From NCBI GenBank assembly GCA_015061245.1, contig SUWY01000001.1, forward strand, positions 149,054-213,053: a stretch of 64,000 nucleotides of DNA, read 5' to 3'. This document shows, piece by piece, positions 26,571 to 34,681 of this stretch (within the stretch, counting starts at the first letter, position 1; each line of letters opens with the position of its first letter). Below the pieces are notes generated by a model. That model was not told the DNA's origin. It saw only the letters and a program-made list of their open reading frames with translations, and ran no database searches. The DNA is from Bacteroidales bacterium. GTDB lineage: Bacteria; Bacteroidota; Bacteroidia; Bacteroidales; Marinifilaceae. A program made the position numbers and the translations under genes.

Positions 26571-28796
26571 ATGAAAAAGAGTCTTTTAAGAAATATATCC
26601 TTTGGCCTGGCCGCTTTGATTATTGTAATTTTGATGGTTGCAACAATCTTAGAGAAGATGTATGGAACAACATTTGTGACAGAAAAGATATACACCTCTT
26701 GGTGGATGGTGGTATTGTGGGGTGTAACGGCGGCAATTGCCTTGTTGTACATGGTAAAATCGAGTATTCATAAGAGAGTAATAACTTTTATGTTGCATTT
26801 GTCGTTTCTTGTTATTCTTTCCGGAGCCCTTATTACCCATATTTGGGGTGTACAGGGTGCATTGCATTTGCGTGTGGGTGATGAGCCTGTTGAACAGTTC
26901 GTAATGAACGATGGAATGGCTGCTGATTTTCCTTTCGGAGTTGAGTTGAAGAGTTTCGAGTTAATCAATTACAAGGGTAGTATGGCTCCGATGGATTACA
27001 AGAGTGTAATAGAGATTACCGATGGCGACAATGGTGTGGTTGAAGGGGTTGTTTCAATGAATAATATATTCAGTTACAAAGGTTATCGATTCTACCAATC
27101 AAGCTATGACCGCGATGGGCATGGTTCGGTTTTGGCTATTTCATACGACCCTTGGGGAATTGCAATAACTTATGCAGGTTATTTGCTTCTATTGTTATCG
27201 ATAGTTCTGTTCTTTTTCCAGAAAAATAGCGGTTATAGAGCACTCTTTTCACATTCATTGCTGAAACGCGGAGTGGCAATAGTTGCAATAATGTTAGGAG
27301 GCTCATTTGCTATGCATGCTGAGGAGTTGCCACGCACTTTGTCAAAAGAGGTGGCAGAACGTTTTGGAGAGCTGTATGTTTATCACAATGACAGAATCTG
27401 CCCAATGCAGACATTGGCTATTGAATTTACCTCGAAAATATATGGAAAACCCTCGTATAAAGGGCTGACAGCCGAACAGGTGTTGACTGGTTGGTTCTTC
27501 TATTACGATTCGTGGAAAAATGAGCCGATGATTAAGATTAAGGGGGGCGAGGTTTCAGCCATGTTAGGTATTGAGGGGAGTTATGCCCGCTTAACCGACT
27601 TTACCGATGTTCGTGGTTATAAGTTAGATAAAGCTTTGGGAGTTAATGATTTGCAATTGCGACAAAATGTAAATGGAGCAAATGAGAAATTCAATTTGAT
27701 AAGCATGTTGAGTGTGGGAAGTTTGTGGAAAATTTACCCATATCAAGATAGTTTGAGTAACAATATAACTTGGTTCTCATTAGCGGATAAGTTGCCCTCT
27801 GCAATGCCGGACGATCAATGGATATTTGTTAAGAGCAGCATGAACTATGTTGCCGAGAAGATAGCTTTGAAGGATAATGAGCAGGTTCTATATCTTTTGG
27901 ATAAGATTAAGGCGTATCAAGAGAAGTATGGTGGCGAGGGAATTCCATCGTCAGGTAGGTATAAGGCAGAGATTTGGTACAATAAATCAAACATTACCCG
28001 TCCGCTCTTTATGTTCTGTTTGACTGTCGGATTGTTGAGTTTTATATTCTGTTGCAGAAGAGTTGTCAAAGATAAAGCAGAGAGTCGTTTTGAGGAAGTT
28101 GTTTATACTCTTTTGATGGGAGTGTTATTCCTCTATTTGACCCTCCATATAACTTTGCGAGGTGTTGTCAGTAACCATTTGCCTCTCTCTAATGGCTATG
28201 AAACAATGCTCTTTATGTCTTGGTGTAGTGCTTTGTTGACTCTGGTAATGCGTAAGAGGTTCTATTTGGCCTTCCCGTTTGGAATGTTCCTATGTGGATT
28301 GACAATACTTGTAGCTACGTTGGGACAATCAAATCCGAGAATCACACAGTTGATGCCGGTTTTGCATTCACCATGGTTGAGTATTCATGTGGTGACAATT
28401 ATGATTGCCTATTCACTTCTTGCCTTTGCAATGATGAATGGAGTTACTGCGTTTATTGTTCGCTACTCTACAGCTAATCGCAATGATATTATAGAGTATC
28501 TGCAGGTGGTTAGTAAGATAATGTTGTATCCCGCAATCTTCCTATTGGCAATAGGTATATTTATAGGTGCAGTGTGGGCCAATGTCTCGTGGGGTCGTTA
28601 TTGGGGGTGGGACCCTAAAGAGGTATGGGCCTTGATTACTATGTTGGTCTATTCAATCGTACTACATTCAGTATCATTGCCTTGGATGCGTAAACCTATG
28701 GTGTTTCATCTGTTTTGTATTGTAGCATTTTTGACAGTTTTGGTAACATATTTTGGGGTGAATTTCTTCTTAGGCGGAATGCATAGTTATGCCTAA
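26571..28796 (+). CDS. ccsBA: Fused cytochrome c assembly protein CcsBA (ResB-CcsA)
   Basis: System II heme handling: exports heme and attaches it to CxxCH motifs on the periplasmic side. 741 residues. The N-terminal half is ResB/CcsB-like (segments about 10-30, 42-60, 65-85, a periplasmic domain, and 195-220), and the C-terminal half is CcsA-like with about eight segments and the tryptophan-rich heme-presenting motif WGRYWGWDPKEVWAL beginning at 674. Fusion of the halves is usual in Bacteroidota and epsilonproteobacteria. No CcdA- or ResA-type thiol reductase is beside it. The only CxxCH protein in the window is its immediate upstream neighbour, the probable client. Confidence 0.94.
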   Translation: MKKSLLRNISFGLAALIIVILMVATILEKMYGTTFVTEKIYTSWWMVVLWGVTAAIALLYMVKSSIHKRVITFMLHLSFLVILSGALITHIWGVQGALHLRVGDEPVEQFVMNDGMAADFPFGVELKSFELINYKGSMAPMDYKSVIEITDGDNGVVEGVVSMNNIFSYKGYRFYQSSYDRDGHGSVLAISYDPWGIAITYAGYLLLLLSIVLFFFQKNSGYRALFSHSLLKRGVAIVAIMLGGSFAMHAEELPRTLSKEVAERFGELYVYHNDRICPMQTLAIEFTSKIYGKPSYKGLTAEQVLTGWFFYYDSWKNEPMIKIKGGEVSAMLGIEGSYARLTDFTDVRGYKLDKALGVNDLQLRQNVNGANEKFNLISMLSVGSLWKIYPYQDSLSNNITWFSLADKLPSAMPDDQWIFVKSSMNYVAEKIALKDNEQVLYLLDKIKAYQEKYGGEGIPSSGRYKAEIWYNKSNITRPLFMFCLTVGLLSFIFCCRRVVKDKAESRFEEVVYTLLMGVLFLYLTLHITLRGVVSNHLPLSNGYETMLFMSWCSALLTLVMRKRFYLAFPFGMFLCGLTILVATLGQSNPRITQLMPVLHSPWLSIHVVTIMIAYSLLAFAMMNGVTAFIVRYSTANRNDIIEYLQVVSKIMLYPAIFLLAIGIFIGAVWANVSWGRYWGWDPKEVWALITMLVYSIVLHSVSLPWMRKPMVFHLFCIVAFLTVLVTYFGVNFFLGGMHSYA

Positions 28797-28849
28797 AAAA
28801 AATTGATAAAAAAGTGTACGATATTGAATCATTGAAAAAATCTTTTACG

Positions 28850-28857
28850 TAACTTTG
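28850..28857 (+). promoter_or_regulatory. Candidate -7 element for rubrerythrin-ferritin
   Basis: TAACTTTG 45 bp before ATG 28903, in the 106-bp gap after ccsBA. Confidence 0.6.
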
Positions 28858-28902
28858 AGAAGAGATTTATAACATTGTTTGATAACTAATAACCGAGACA
28901 GT

Positions 28903-29565
28903 ATGAAAAAGTATAAATGTAAAGTTTGTGGATATATCCACGAGGGTGAGTTGCCGGCAGATTTTGTATGTCCAAAGTGTAAAAAGCCTGCCTCATACTT
29001 TGAGGAGATAGTCGAGACTGCAGAGACGAAGAATATCTATGCAGGAACCAAGACAGGTAAAAACCTATTGGATGCCTTTGCAGGTGAGAGCCAGGCTAGA
29101 AATAAGTATACCTACTTTGCTGAGGTGGCTCAGCGTGAGGGATATGAGCAGTTGGCAGCGATTTTCCTTCAGACAGCCCGTAATGAGCAGGAGCATGCAA
29201 GATTGTGGTGCAATGAGTTGGGAATGATTGGCGGAACAGCCGAGAATTTGCTACATGCAGCAGAGGGTGAGAATTATGAGTGGACAGATATGTATGCTCG
29301 CTTTGCAAAAGATGCAGAGGAAGAGGGATTTACAGAGTTGGCTGCTCGTTTCCGTGCTGTGGCTGCCGTTGAGAAACACCACGAGGAGAGATATAGAAAA
29401 TTGCTTGAGAATGTAGAGATGAAACAGGTCTTTGCAAAGGGAGAGCAGGTAATGTGGGAGTGCCGTATTTGCGGTCACATTGTAGTTGGTAAGAAGGCTC
29501 CGGATGTATGTCCTGTATGTAACTACTCTCAGAGCTATTTCGAGGTAAGAAAAGAGAATTACTAA
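28903..29565 (+). CDS. Rubrerythrin with rubredoxin domains at both ends
   Basis: 220 residues from ATG 28903; a TTG start at 28879 is possible but weaker. Residues 1-37 form a rubredoxin-like domain (CKVCG at 5-9, CPKC at 22-25), residues about 50-170 a ferritin-like diiron domain ([35 protein letters not shown]), and residues about 183-215 a second rubredoxin (CRICG and CPVC). Classical rubrerythrin has the rubredoxin only at the C-terminus and reverse rubrerythrin only at the N-terminus; here both are present. Rubrerythrins reduce hydrogen peroxide in anaerobes using electrons relayed by the FeS4 sites. The next gene is ferritin, 20 bp on. Confidence 0.93.
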   Translation: MKKYKCKVCGYIHEGELPADFVCPKCKKPASYFEEIVETAETKNIYAGTKTGKNLLDAFAGESQARNKYTYFAEVAQREGYEQLAAIFLQTARNEQEHARLWCNELGMIGGTAENLLHAAEGENYEWTDMYARFAKDAEEEGFTELAARFRAVAAVEKHHEERYRKLLENVEMKQVFAKGEQVMWECRICGHIVVGKKAPDVCPVCNYSQSYFEVRKENY

Positions 29566-29585
29566 CAATTTAAACGTTTGGTGTG

Positions 29586-30110
29586 ATGTTAAGTCAGAAA
29601 TTACACAATGCAATCAACGAGCAGATTAATGCTGAGTTGTGGTCGGCATATTTGTATTTGGCAATGTCAATGGATGCCGAGAATAAGGGATTTAAAGGAG
29701 TTGCAAATTGGTTCTATGTTCAGTTCCAAGAGGAGCAGGATCATGCAAGAATCTTTATGAACTACTTGAACTCAAGAGATATGAAGGTTGAGTTAAAGCC
29801 AATTGCCGAGGTTCCTGCAACATGGGATTCTGTATTGGCAATGTATAAGCAGACTCTTGAGCATGAGCAGAAGGTAACTTCGTTGATTAATAATTTGGCA
29901 GCAATTGCCAACGAGGATCGCGATTTTGCCTCTATTAATCGTCTTGTGTGGTTCATTGACGAGCAAGTTGAAGAGGAGGAGAGTGCTCGTGAAATGATTA
30001 CTGCAGTTGAGGCAGTTGAGGATAATAAGTATGGAATGTATATGCTTGACAAAGAGTTGGCTGCAAGAACATATACAACTCCATCACCATTGGCAACTGC
30101 TGCTGAATAA
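29586..30110 (+). CDS. Non-heme ferritin
   Basis: 174 residues from ATG 29586 (a GTG immediately before it is in frame). Ferroxidase residues are seen in INAELWSAYLYLAMS (Glu17 region), QEEQDHARIF (Glu and His of the ExxH motif) and DEQVEEEESAREMI. It is a bacterial ferritin of FtnA type, a 24-subunit shell that stores iron as ferric mineral in the cytosol; no Met ligand for bacterioferritin heme is evident. Co-transcribed with the double-rubredoxin rubrerythrin, which fits iron storage linked to peroxide removal. Confidence 0.94.
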   Translation: MLSQKLHNAINEQINAELWSAYLYLAMSMDAENKGFKGVANWFYVQFQEEQDHARIFMNYLNSRDMKVELKPIAEVPATWDSVLAMYKQTLEHEQKVTSLINNLAAIANEDRDFASINRLVWFIDEQVEEEESAREMITAVEAVEDNKYGMYMLDKELAARTYTTPSPLATAAE

Positions 30111-30124
30111 TTGATTTAAAGATT

Positions 30125-30757
30125 ATGAAGACTATTTACTCTGTTCAAAGTTATAGGGCATCAATAATACGCGATGCGGTATTCTTTATTTTGGGATTGA
30201 TATTGGCAATATATCAGAGTGCCATAATTGAGAATTGTGTTCGCTTTGTAGGTGCTGCAGTGGTGTTGGTATCGGGAATCAGTGCATATAAGTTGATAAA
30301 GATGAACGTAAACAAATCGCAATCTATAATTTGGATTGGGGTTGTTGCTGCGCTTCTTTTTGGACTGTTTATCTTCTTTATGCCTCAGGTCTTTACCGGT
30401 TTCCTCGCAGTGTTGTTTGGCTTGCTCCTTTTATGGGGTGGAGCTTTACAGTTGATAACATTGATCAGAGCATTAAAGTGGACCTCGTTCAATTTTGTCA
30501 GTTTCTTCTTCCCACTATTGAATATAGCAATTGGCGTTGCAATGGTCTTTGCTACACAAAGTTTCCTTGATAGTTCAATGTGGCTTGTGGGATTGGCCAT
30601 GATATTCTATGCTGTAACCGACTTTGCTACTCAATTCTCAATGTATAAAAAGTATGGAGAGATGACAGTAAAGCAGGGTGAAAGCACTAATGAAGGGGTT
30701 AAGCCTGTGGTGGATGAGAAGGTGATTGACAATGCAGTTGAGAGTACCAAGAAGTAG
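30125..30757 (+). CDS. DUF308/HdeD-family membrane protein
   Basis: 210 residues with six predicted segments (about 16-35, 38-57, 67-88, 90-112, 121-142, 146-166) and a hydrophilic tail of about 35 residues. The arrangement and the FILGLILAIYQS opening fit the DUF308/HdeD family, whose E. coli member is linked to acid resistance but without a known mechanism. It starts 14 bp after ferritin and probably shares its transcript. A paralog of the family is at 55.3 kb. Confidence 0.8.
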   Translation: MKTIYSVQSYRASIIRDAVFFILGLILAIYQSAIIENCVRFVGAAVVLVSGISAYKLIKMNVNKSQSIIWIGVVAALLFGLFIFFMPQVFTGFLAVLFGLLLLWGGALQLITLIRALKWTSFNFVSFFFPLLNIAIGVAMVFATQSFLDSSMWLVGLAMIFYAVTDFATQFSMYKKYGEMTVKQGESTNEGVKPVVDEKVIDNAVESTKK

Positions 30758-31328
30758 AGGTGAAAGTTTGAAAGTTGCATGCTGCAACTGGCCTAATGAA
30801 TACCCATACGTGCCCGAGGTTGATTTGACCTTGTGGCACGATGGGGATTTTTTGTACCTGGAGTTTAATGTGAGTGAGCGCTATACTCTTGGTAATGTAA
30901 AGGATGATAATGGAGAGTGTTGGACAGACTCTTGTGTAGAGCTATTCATTGCTCCAGATGATAACGGATACTACTACAACTTCGAGTTTACCTGTACCGG
31001 GAAATTGTTGCTCGGATACCGTCCCGGACGTGAGGGAGCGGAGATTGCACCCTTATCGGTTATAGATAGTGTTAAACGAGAGGCCTCGCTCGGAACAGAA
31101 GCAGTAGGATTAATTGAGAATGGCAGATGGAGTTTAAAGGTGCAGTTGCCAATATCTGCTCTCTTTAAGCACAATCTAACGAGTTGGAGTGGTTTGCGAG
31201 CAAAGGGAAATATCTACAAATGTGGCAATAACTTGCCGGAGCGCCACTTTATAACTTATGCGCCCATAGATAACCCTAAGCCGGATTTCCACCGGCCTGA
31301 GTTTTTTATTCCAATAGAGTTTGAGTAA
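30732..31328 (+). CDS. CBM9-like (carbohydrate-binding family 9-like) protein
   Basis: 198 residues from ATG 30732, overlapping the DUF308 gene by 26 bp in another frame. No signal peptide is seen. The pattern of DLTLWHDGDFLYLEFNVSE, then DNGECWTDSCVELFIAPDD, then YYYNFEFTCTGKLLLGYR matches the CBM9-2/DOMON-like beta sandwich found as stand-alone proteins in Bacteroidota. Ligand and role are unknown; the family in hydrolases binds sugar ends, but DOMON relatives can bind heme, which would suit the neighbourhood. That second possibility is speculation. Confidence 0.78.
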   Translation: MQLRVPRSRGESLKVACCNWPNEYPYVPEVDLTLWHDGDFLYLEFNVSERYTLGNVKDDNGECWTDSCVELFIAPDDNGYYYNFEFTCTGKLLLGYRPGREGAEIAPLSVIDSVKREASLGTEAVGLIENGRWSLKVQLPISALFKHNLTSWSGLRAKGNIYKCGNNLPERHFITYAPIDNPKPDFHRPEFFIPIEFE

Positions 31329-31339
31329 CGAAATATTGA

Positions 31340-32152
31340 TTATTCAATTATTTCGGGAATGCGTGGTACGTCGGGAAGAAGAACCTGACTTACCTCATAG
31401 TGTTTAATGTCCAACTCTTCAGGGTTGTTGTAGCAGGTAATGATGCTACCTCCGTAAGCCTCTCCACGAATTGCTTTTAATGCCTCAATAGTTACTCTTG
31501 CTGCTCCCGATGTTGTGATTTTAACATGGTCAGCAGTGATGTATTTTCGTGATGCAGAGAGAATTGTTGTGCCATGTGCTTGAATATCGCATACCGCGCA
31601 TTTGCCGTGCAGGCGAGCATCAATATTACCATTGAGTTTAATCTTTAATGTGGATAGATTTACTTGTGAGTAAATTTTACTGTCGTCGGTACCAACAATG
31701 TAGCACTCTCGGTTGCTGATTGGAGCTTCGAAGCGGGCTCCATTGCTTACAAACAGGGCTGTAACATTAAGAGCCGAATCGGTAACAAGTGTAGAGGTTC
31801 CTGATAGATAGAACTCGGTTACATCTTTCTTGAATGGTAGAATCACCTCGCAGAAACGTCCGGGTGGTTGTGTGATTCTGGTGCTGTAGTAATCCCCAAT
31901 CTCAAATCTTATCTCGTTATCAACGTATGTAATATTGACGTTGTTAATGCTCTTCTTGTCAGCCTTAATGATAATTGATTCAGCTTCGGGGGAGAAGCGA
32001 ATATTTACATAGTCTGTAACTCTTATTTTTGTGTAGTTTTGTTCGATTGCAACGCTCTTCTCCACATAGTTTTTACCGTAGCTGAATGTAGAGCCGTTGA
32101 GCATTACGCATATCAGCATAGCAGTCGCGTAAATCAGGTGTTTCCCGTTCAT
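31340..32152 (-). CDS. GIN-domain protein (DUF2807), exported
   Basis: 270 residues, signal peptide about 1-26 (ends FSYG). The core is a right-handed beta-helix-like run with repeats such as FYLSGTSTLVTDSALNVTALFVSNGARFEAP and LKIKLNGNIDARLHGKCAVCDIQAHG, the pattern of the GIN (DUF2807) domain, labelled a putative autotransporter adhesin head. The location should be the periplasm or the cell surface. Such proteins in Bacteroidota often lie beside anti-sigma or membrane-stress genes, but here the neighbour is an AraC regulator 34 bp upstream. Function is not known. Confidence 0.85.
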   Translation of the reverse strand: MNGKHLIYATAMLICVMLNGSTFSYGKNYVEKSVAIEQNYTKIRVTDYVNIRFSPEAESIIIKADKKSINNVNITYVDNEIRFEIGDYYSTRITQPPGRFCEVILPFKKDVTEFYLSGTSTLVTDSALNVTALFVSNGARFEAPISNRECYIVGTDDSKIYSQVNLSTLKIKLNGNIDARLHGKCAVCDIQAHGTTILSASRKYITADHVKITTSGAARVTIEALKAIRGEAYGGSIITCYNNPEELDIKHYEVSQVLLPDVPRIPEIIE

Positions 32153-32186
32153 TCTGTTGTTGTTCTATTTGTTAGTGTGTGCAAAT

Positions 32187-33080
32187 TTAATTAAATTTTC
32201 TGTATGCAAATGGGGCTACTCCTGATTTCCTTTTAAAAAATTTTCCAAATGCTGATTGATCGGAAAAGTTCAGAATTCGTGCTATTTGAGCAATTGAATA
32301 TTTTGATAGATGTAACAGGCTTTTGGCATCGTTATAGAGCATATCAAATATCAATTCGTTTACACTATGGCCGGTTGTTCGCTTTACAATCTTTGTTAGA
32401 TAGTGAGGTGTTATATTTAATGAATTGGCATAGAAAGTTACATCATGTTCCGTTCTGTAATTGTCTGTCAAAAGTTCAATAAAGTCGGTACTAATCTTCT
32501 CCTCTCTTGTCGATTTGTGGTTTGATGAATAGATTGGTGATCTTTCAATAATATTGTGGATATCAAGGAAAAGTGCAATGATATTACACAGAATGGTGTG
32601 TTTGTAGTAGAGATGTGTAGTCTCCTGAAGAGCCTTTTGGATATTCTCCATTCTGAATTGTAAATGCAGAGTCTCTGGTTCCTTAAGTTCAATTGCGGGA
32701 GTCCTATAAAAGCGAACTCCGTGTCTGACGCGCATGGTTGTCATTTCGGCAGGGTCCATCTCTCGCATAAAGGTATGGCTGATAAGTAGAGTAGTGCAGC
32801 AAAAATCTTCAGAAACCCATGTGAATTGTACTATTTGCGATGATGTTAATATAAGAAGCGTGTTTTTATTTATCTCTACGGCTTTGCTGTTTATGTTGGC
32901 AATTGCACTTCCGTTTAGAACCAAAATTGTTGATGTGCCATTTTGATTAATATCGATATTGAGTATCGGCTTAATCTCTTTGTTGGTAATTTCAGAACAC
33001 ATTACATTGTCTTTTAAACCAATTCTACCTCCTTGATGAGTGATTATGTCATAAAAGTTAATTATCCTTTGTGTGTTCAT
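32187..33080 (-). CDS. AraC-family transcriptional regulator
   Basis: 297 residues. The last 85 carry two helix-turn-helix motifs (VTFYANSLNITPHYLTKIVKRTTG and SIAQIARILNFSDQSAFGKFFKRKSG, each below 30 residues and the second typical of the family signature). The N-terminal 200 residues resemble a cupin-like sensory domain. It is transcribed away from the TolC-EmrA-EmrB operon across a 222-bp gap and so is the likely local regulator of that efflux pump; the ligand is unknown. Confidence 0.9.
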   Translation of the reverse strand: MNTQRIINFYDIITHQGGRIGLKDNVMCSEITNKEIKPILNIDINQNGTSTILVLNGSAIANINSKAVEINKNTLLILTSSQIVQFTWVSEDFCCTTLLISHTFMREMDPAEMTTMRVRHGVRFYRTPAIELKEPETLHLQFRMENIQKALQETTHLYYKHTILCNIIALFLDIHNIIERSPIYSSNHKSTREEKISTDFIELLTDNYRTEHDVTFYANSLNITPHYLTKIVKRTTGHSVNELIFDMLYNDAKSLLHLSKYSIAQIARILNFSDQSAFGKFFKRKSGVAPFAYRKFN

Positions 33081-33128
33081 GATTCTCTTTGTTTGTGCGT
33101 GATATGCGCTTTGTTTTTAAATCGTTTG

Positions 33129-33136
33129 CAAAGTTA
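33129..33136 (-). promoter_or_regulatory. Candidate -7 element for the AraC regulator
   Basis: TAACTTTG on the minus strand, 49 bp upstream of the AraC start at 33080. Confidence 0.55.
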
Positions 33137-33209
33137 ATATTTTTATTTCTGTTTCAAATTAAACCAATTCTGTAATATTTTGGCTTATCTGTTTATTATG
33201 ATTTTTTAA

Positions 33210-33217
33210 GACCTTTG
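33210..33217 (+). promoter_or_regulatory. Weak candidate -7 element for the efflux operon
   Basis: GACCTTTG differs by one base from TAnnTTTG and lies 86 bp before ATG 33303. If used, the transcript leader would contain the four G-runs at 33256-33280. Confidence 0.35.
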
Positions 33218-33255
33218 CGGCCGGATTTTGTTTAGGGAAAAGGTGAAAGGGAAAA

Positions 33256-33280
33256 GGGGAAAGGGGAAAGGGGAAAGGGG
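33256..33280 (+). repeat. GGGGAAA tandem repeat, perfect four-tract G-quadruplex motif
   Basis: GGGG at 33256, 33263, 33270 and 33277, separated each time by AAA. It lies 23 bp before the TolC-like start. The unit is 7 bp, so loss or gain of a unit shifts frame in any reading frame passing through. Confidence 0.9.
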
Positions 33281-33302
33281 AGAGTTTTTAAATTTTAGAT
33301 AT

Positions 33303-34658
33303 ATGAGTATGAGTTGGAGATTTTTGGTGGGTTCGGTTCTTATGATTTTTGCGGTTTGCATGAGGGTGCAGGCACAGTCAGAGGTGCAGGTGCGTGGAGT
33401 GCAACAGCAGGGAGAGAGAGTTGAACTGACTCTGCAACAGGTGTTTCAGATTGCAGAGGAGAGTAACAGAAGCGTTAAGAGTGCCGATGTTGTGGCTATG
33501 CAAGCTGAGCAGGCAGTGAGTGTTGCGAAGAGTGGCCGTTTGCCTCAGTTGAGTGCAGAGGTTTCATTCCTCTATTATGGTGATGGTAAAATCATGGATC
33601 GTAATTTTTCGGATGCGATAACTGCTCCAATGCCACACTATGGTAACAATTTGGTGGTTGAGGCTTCGCAGTTGATTTATGGCGGAGGTGTTGTCGCAAC
33701 CGGTGTTGAGATGGCTGAGCGAGGTTATGCTATGGCTCAAAGTGCACGTGCCAATGTCTTGATTAACCTGAAGTTTATGCTTGCAAGTAACTATTTGGAG
33801 TTGTTTAAGTTGAAGAACTTGGAGCAGATTTACATTAAAAATATTGAGCAGACCGAGCGTTTGGTTCAGGATATTAAGGAACGCAGTGCCGAGGGTGTTG
33901 CCTTAAAGAACGATGTTACCCGTTATGAGTTGCAGTTGCAGTCGTTCAATTTGGCACTGACTCAGGTAAGAAATGGTCAAAAGATTATCAACAATAATTT
34001 GGTAACCGAGCTACAACTTCCGGAGGGTAGCGTGATTGTTATTGATACAAATCTAATCTCTACAATGCCGGCGGTGTTGGACGAGAGTGAGTGGATAAGG
34101 GTTGCAAGCGAGGCCTCGCCCATTATAGAGTTGGCAAAACTTGAGGTGGAGCAGGCTTTGGGTAACGAGAAGATTATTAAGTCGGAGCGTTTGCCTAAGG
34201 TTGCTTTGATTGCTCAGGAGCATCTTGATGGCCCTATTACAATTGAGGTACCACCTATCGATAAGAATTTCAACTATTGGTTTGCCGGAGTGGGTGTTTC
34301 ATACAATTTCGCTTCGCTATATACATCGAATAAAAAGAGTGCCGAGGCAAAGTTGGCTACCCGTAAAGCAGAGGAGGAGAGATTGAAGGCACAAGATGAT
34401 ATTCAGATGGGAGTGAAGAGCGCTTACGTTAAGTTTACCGAGGCATTTACAATCTATGAGACCTCGCTTAAGAGCTTGGAGTTGGCATCGCAAAACTACG
34501 ATGTGGTAAATTATCGCTATCTGAATGATTTGGCGTTGATTACAGATATGCTCGATGCTACCAATTCTAAATTGAGCGCAGAGTTGGAGTGTGTTAATGC
34601 AAAGATTAACATTCTGTTTAATTTCTACGCATTGCAGAGAGTTGCCGGAGTATTATAA
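33303..34658 (+). CDS. TolC-family outer membrane efflux protein
   Basis: 452 residues from ATG 33303 (ATG 33309 is equally possible). Signal peptide about 1-24 (ends VQAQ). Two homologous halves of helices with heptad patterns and a typical TolC opening (LTLQQVFQIAEESNRSVKSADV...) and close (YRYLNDLALITDMLDATNSKLSAELECVNAKINILFNFYALQRVAG in essence). A longer frame begins at 33228, but its N-terminus would be encoded by the G-rich repeat and would put basic residues before a good signal peptide, so it is rejected. First gene of a drug-efflux operon with EmrA- and EmrB-like proteins. Confidence 0.92.
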   Translation: MSMSWRFLVGSVLMIFAVCMRVQAQSEVQVRGVQQQGERVELTLQQVFQIAEESNRSVKSADVVAMQAEQAVSVAKSGRLPQLSAEVSFLYYGDGKIMDRNFSDAITAPMPHYGNNLVVEASQLIYGGGVVATGVEMAERGYAMAQSARANVLINLKFMLASNYLELFKLKNLEQIYIKNIEQTERLVQDIKERSAEGVALKNDVTRYELQLQSFNLALTQVRNGQKIINNNLVTELQLPEGSVIVIDTNLISTMPAVLDESEWIRVASEASPIIELAKLEVEQALGNEKIIKSERLPKVALIAQEHLDGPITIEVPPIDKNFNYWFAGVGVSYNFASLYTSNKKSAEAKLATRKAEEERLKAQDDIQMGVKSAYVKFTEAFTIYETSLKSLELASQNYDVVNYRYLNDLALITDMLDATNSKLSAELECVNAKINILFNFYALQRVAGVL

Positions 34659-34681
34659 TTTGAAGAATAAGATATAAAGAT

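Noticed and set aside
33228..33302. Earlier start for the TolC-like protein
   Set aside because: The extension is encoded by the GGGGAAA array and precedes a proper signal peptide; kept only as a note on possible slippage.
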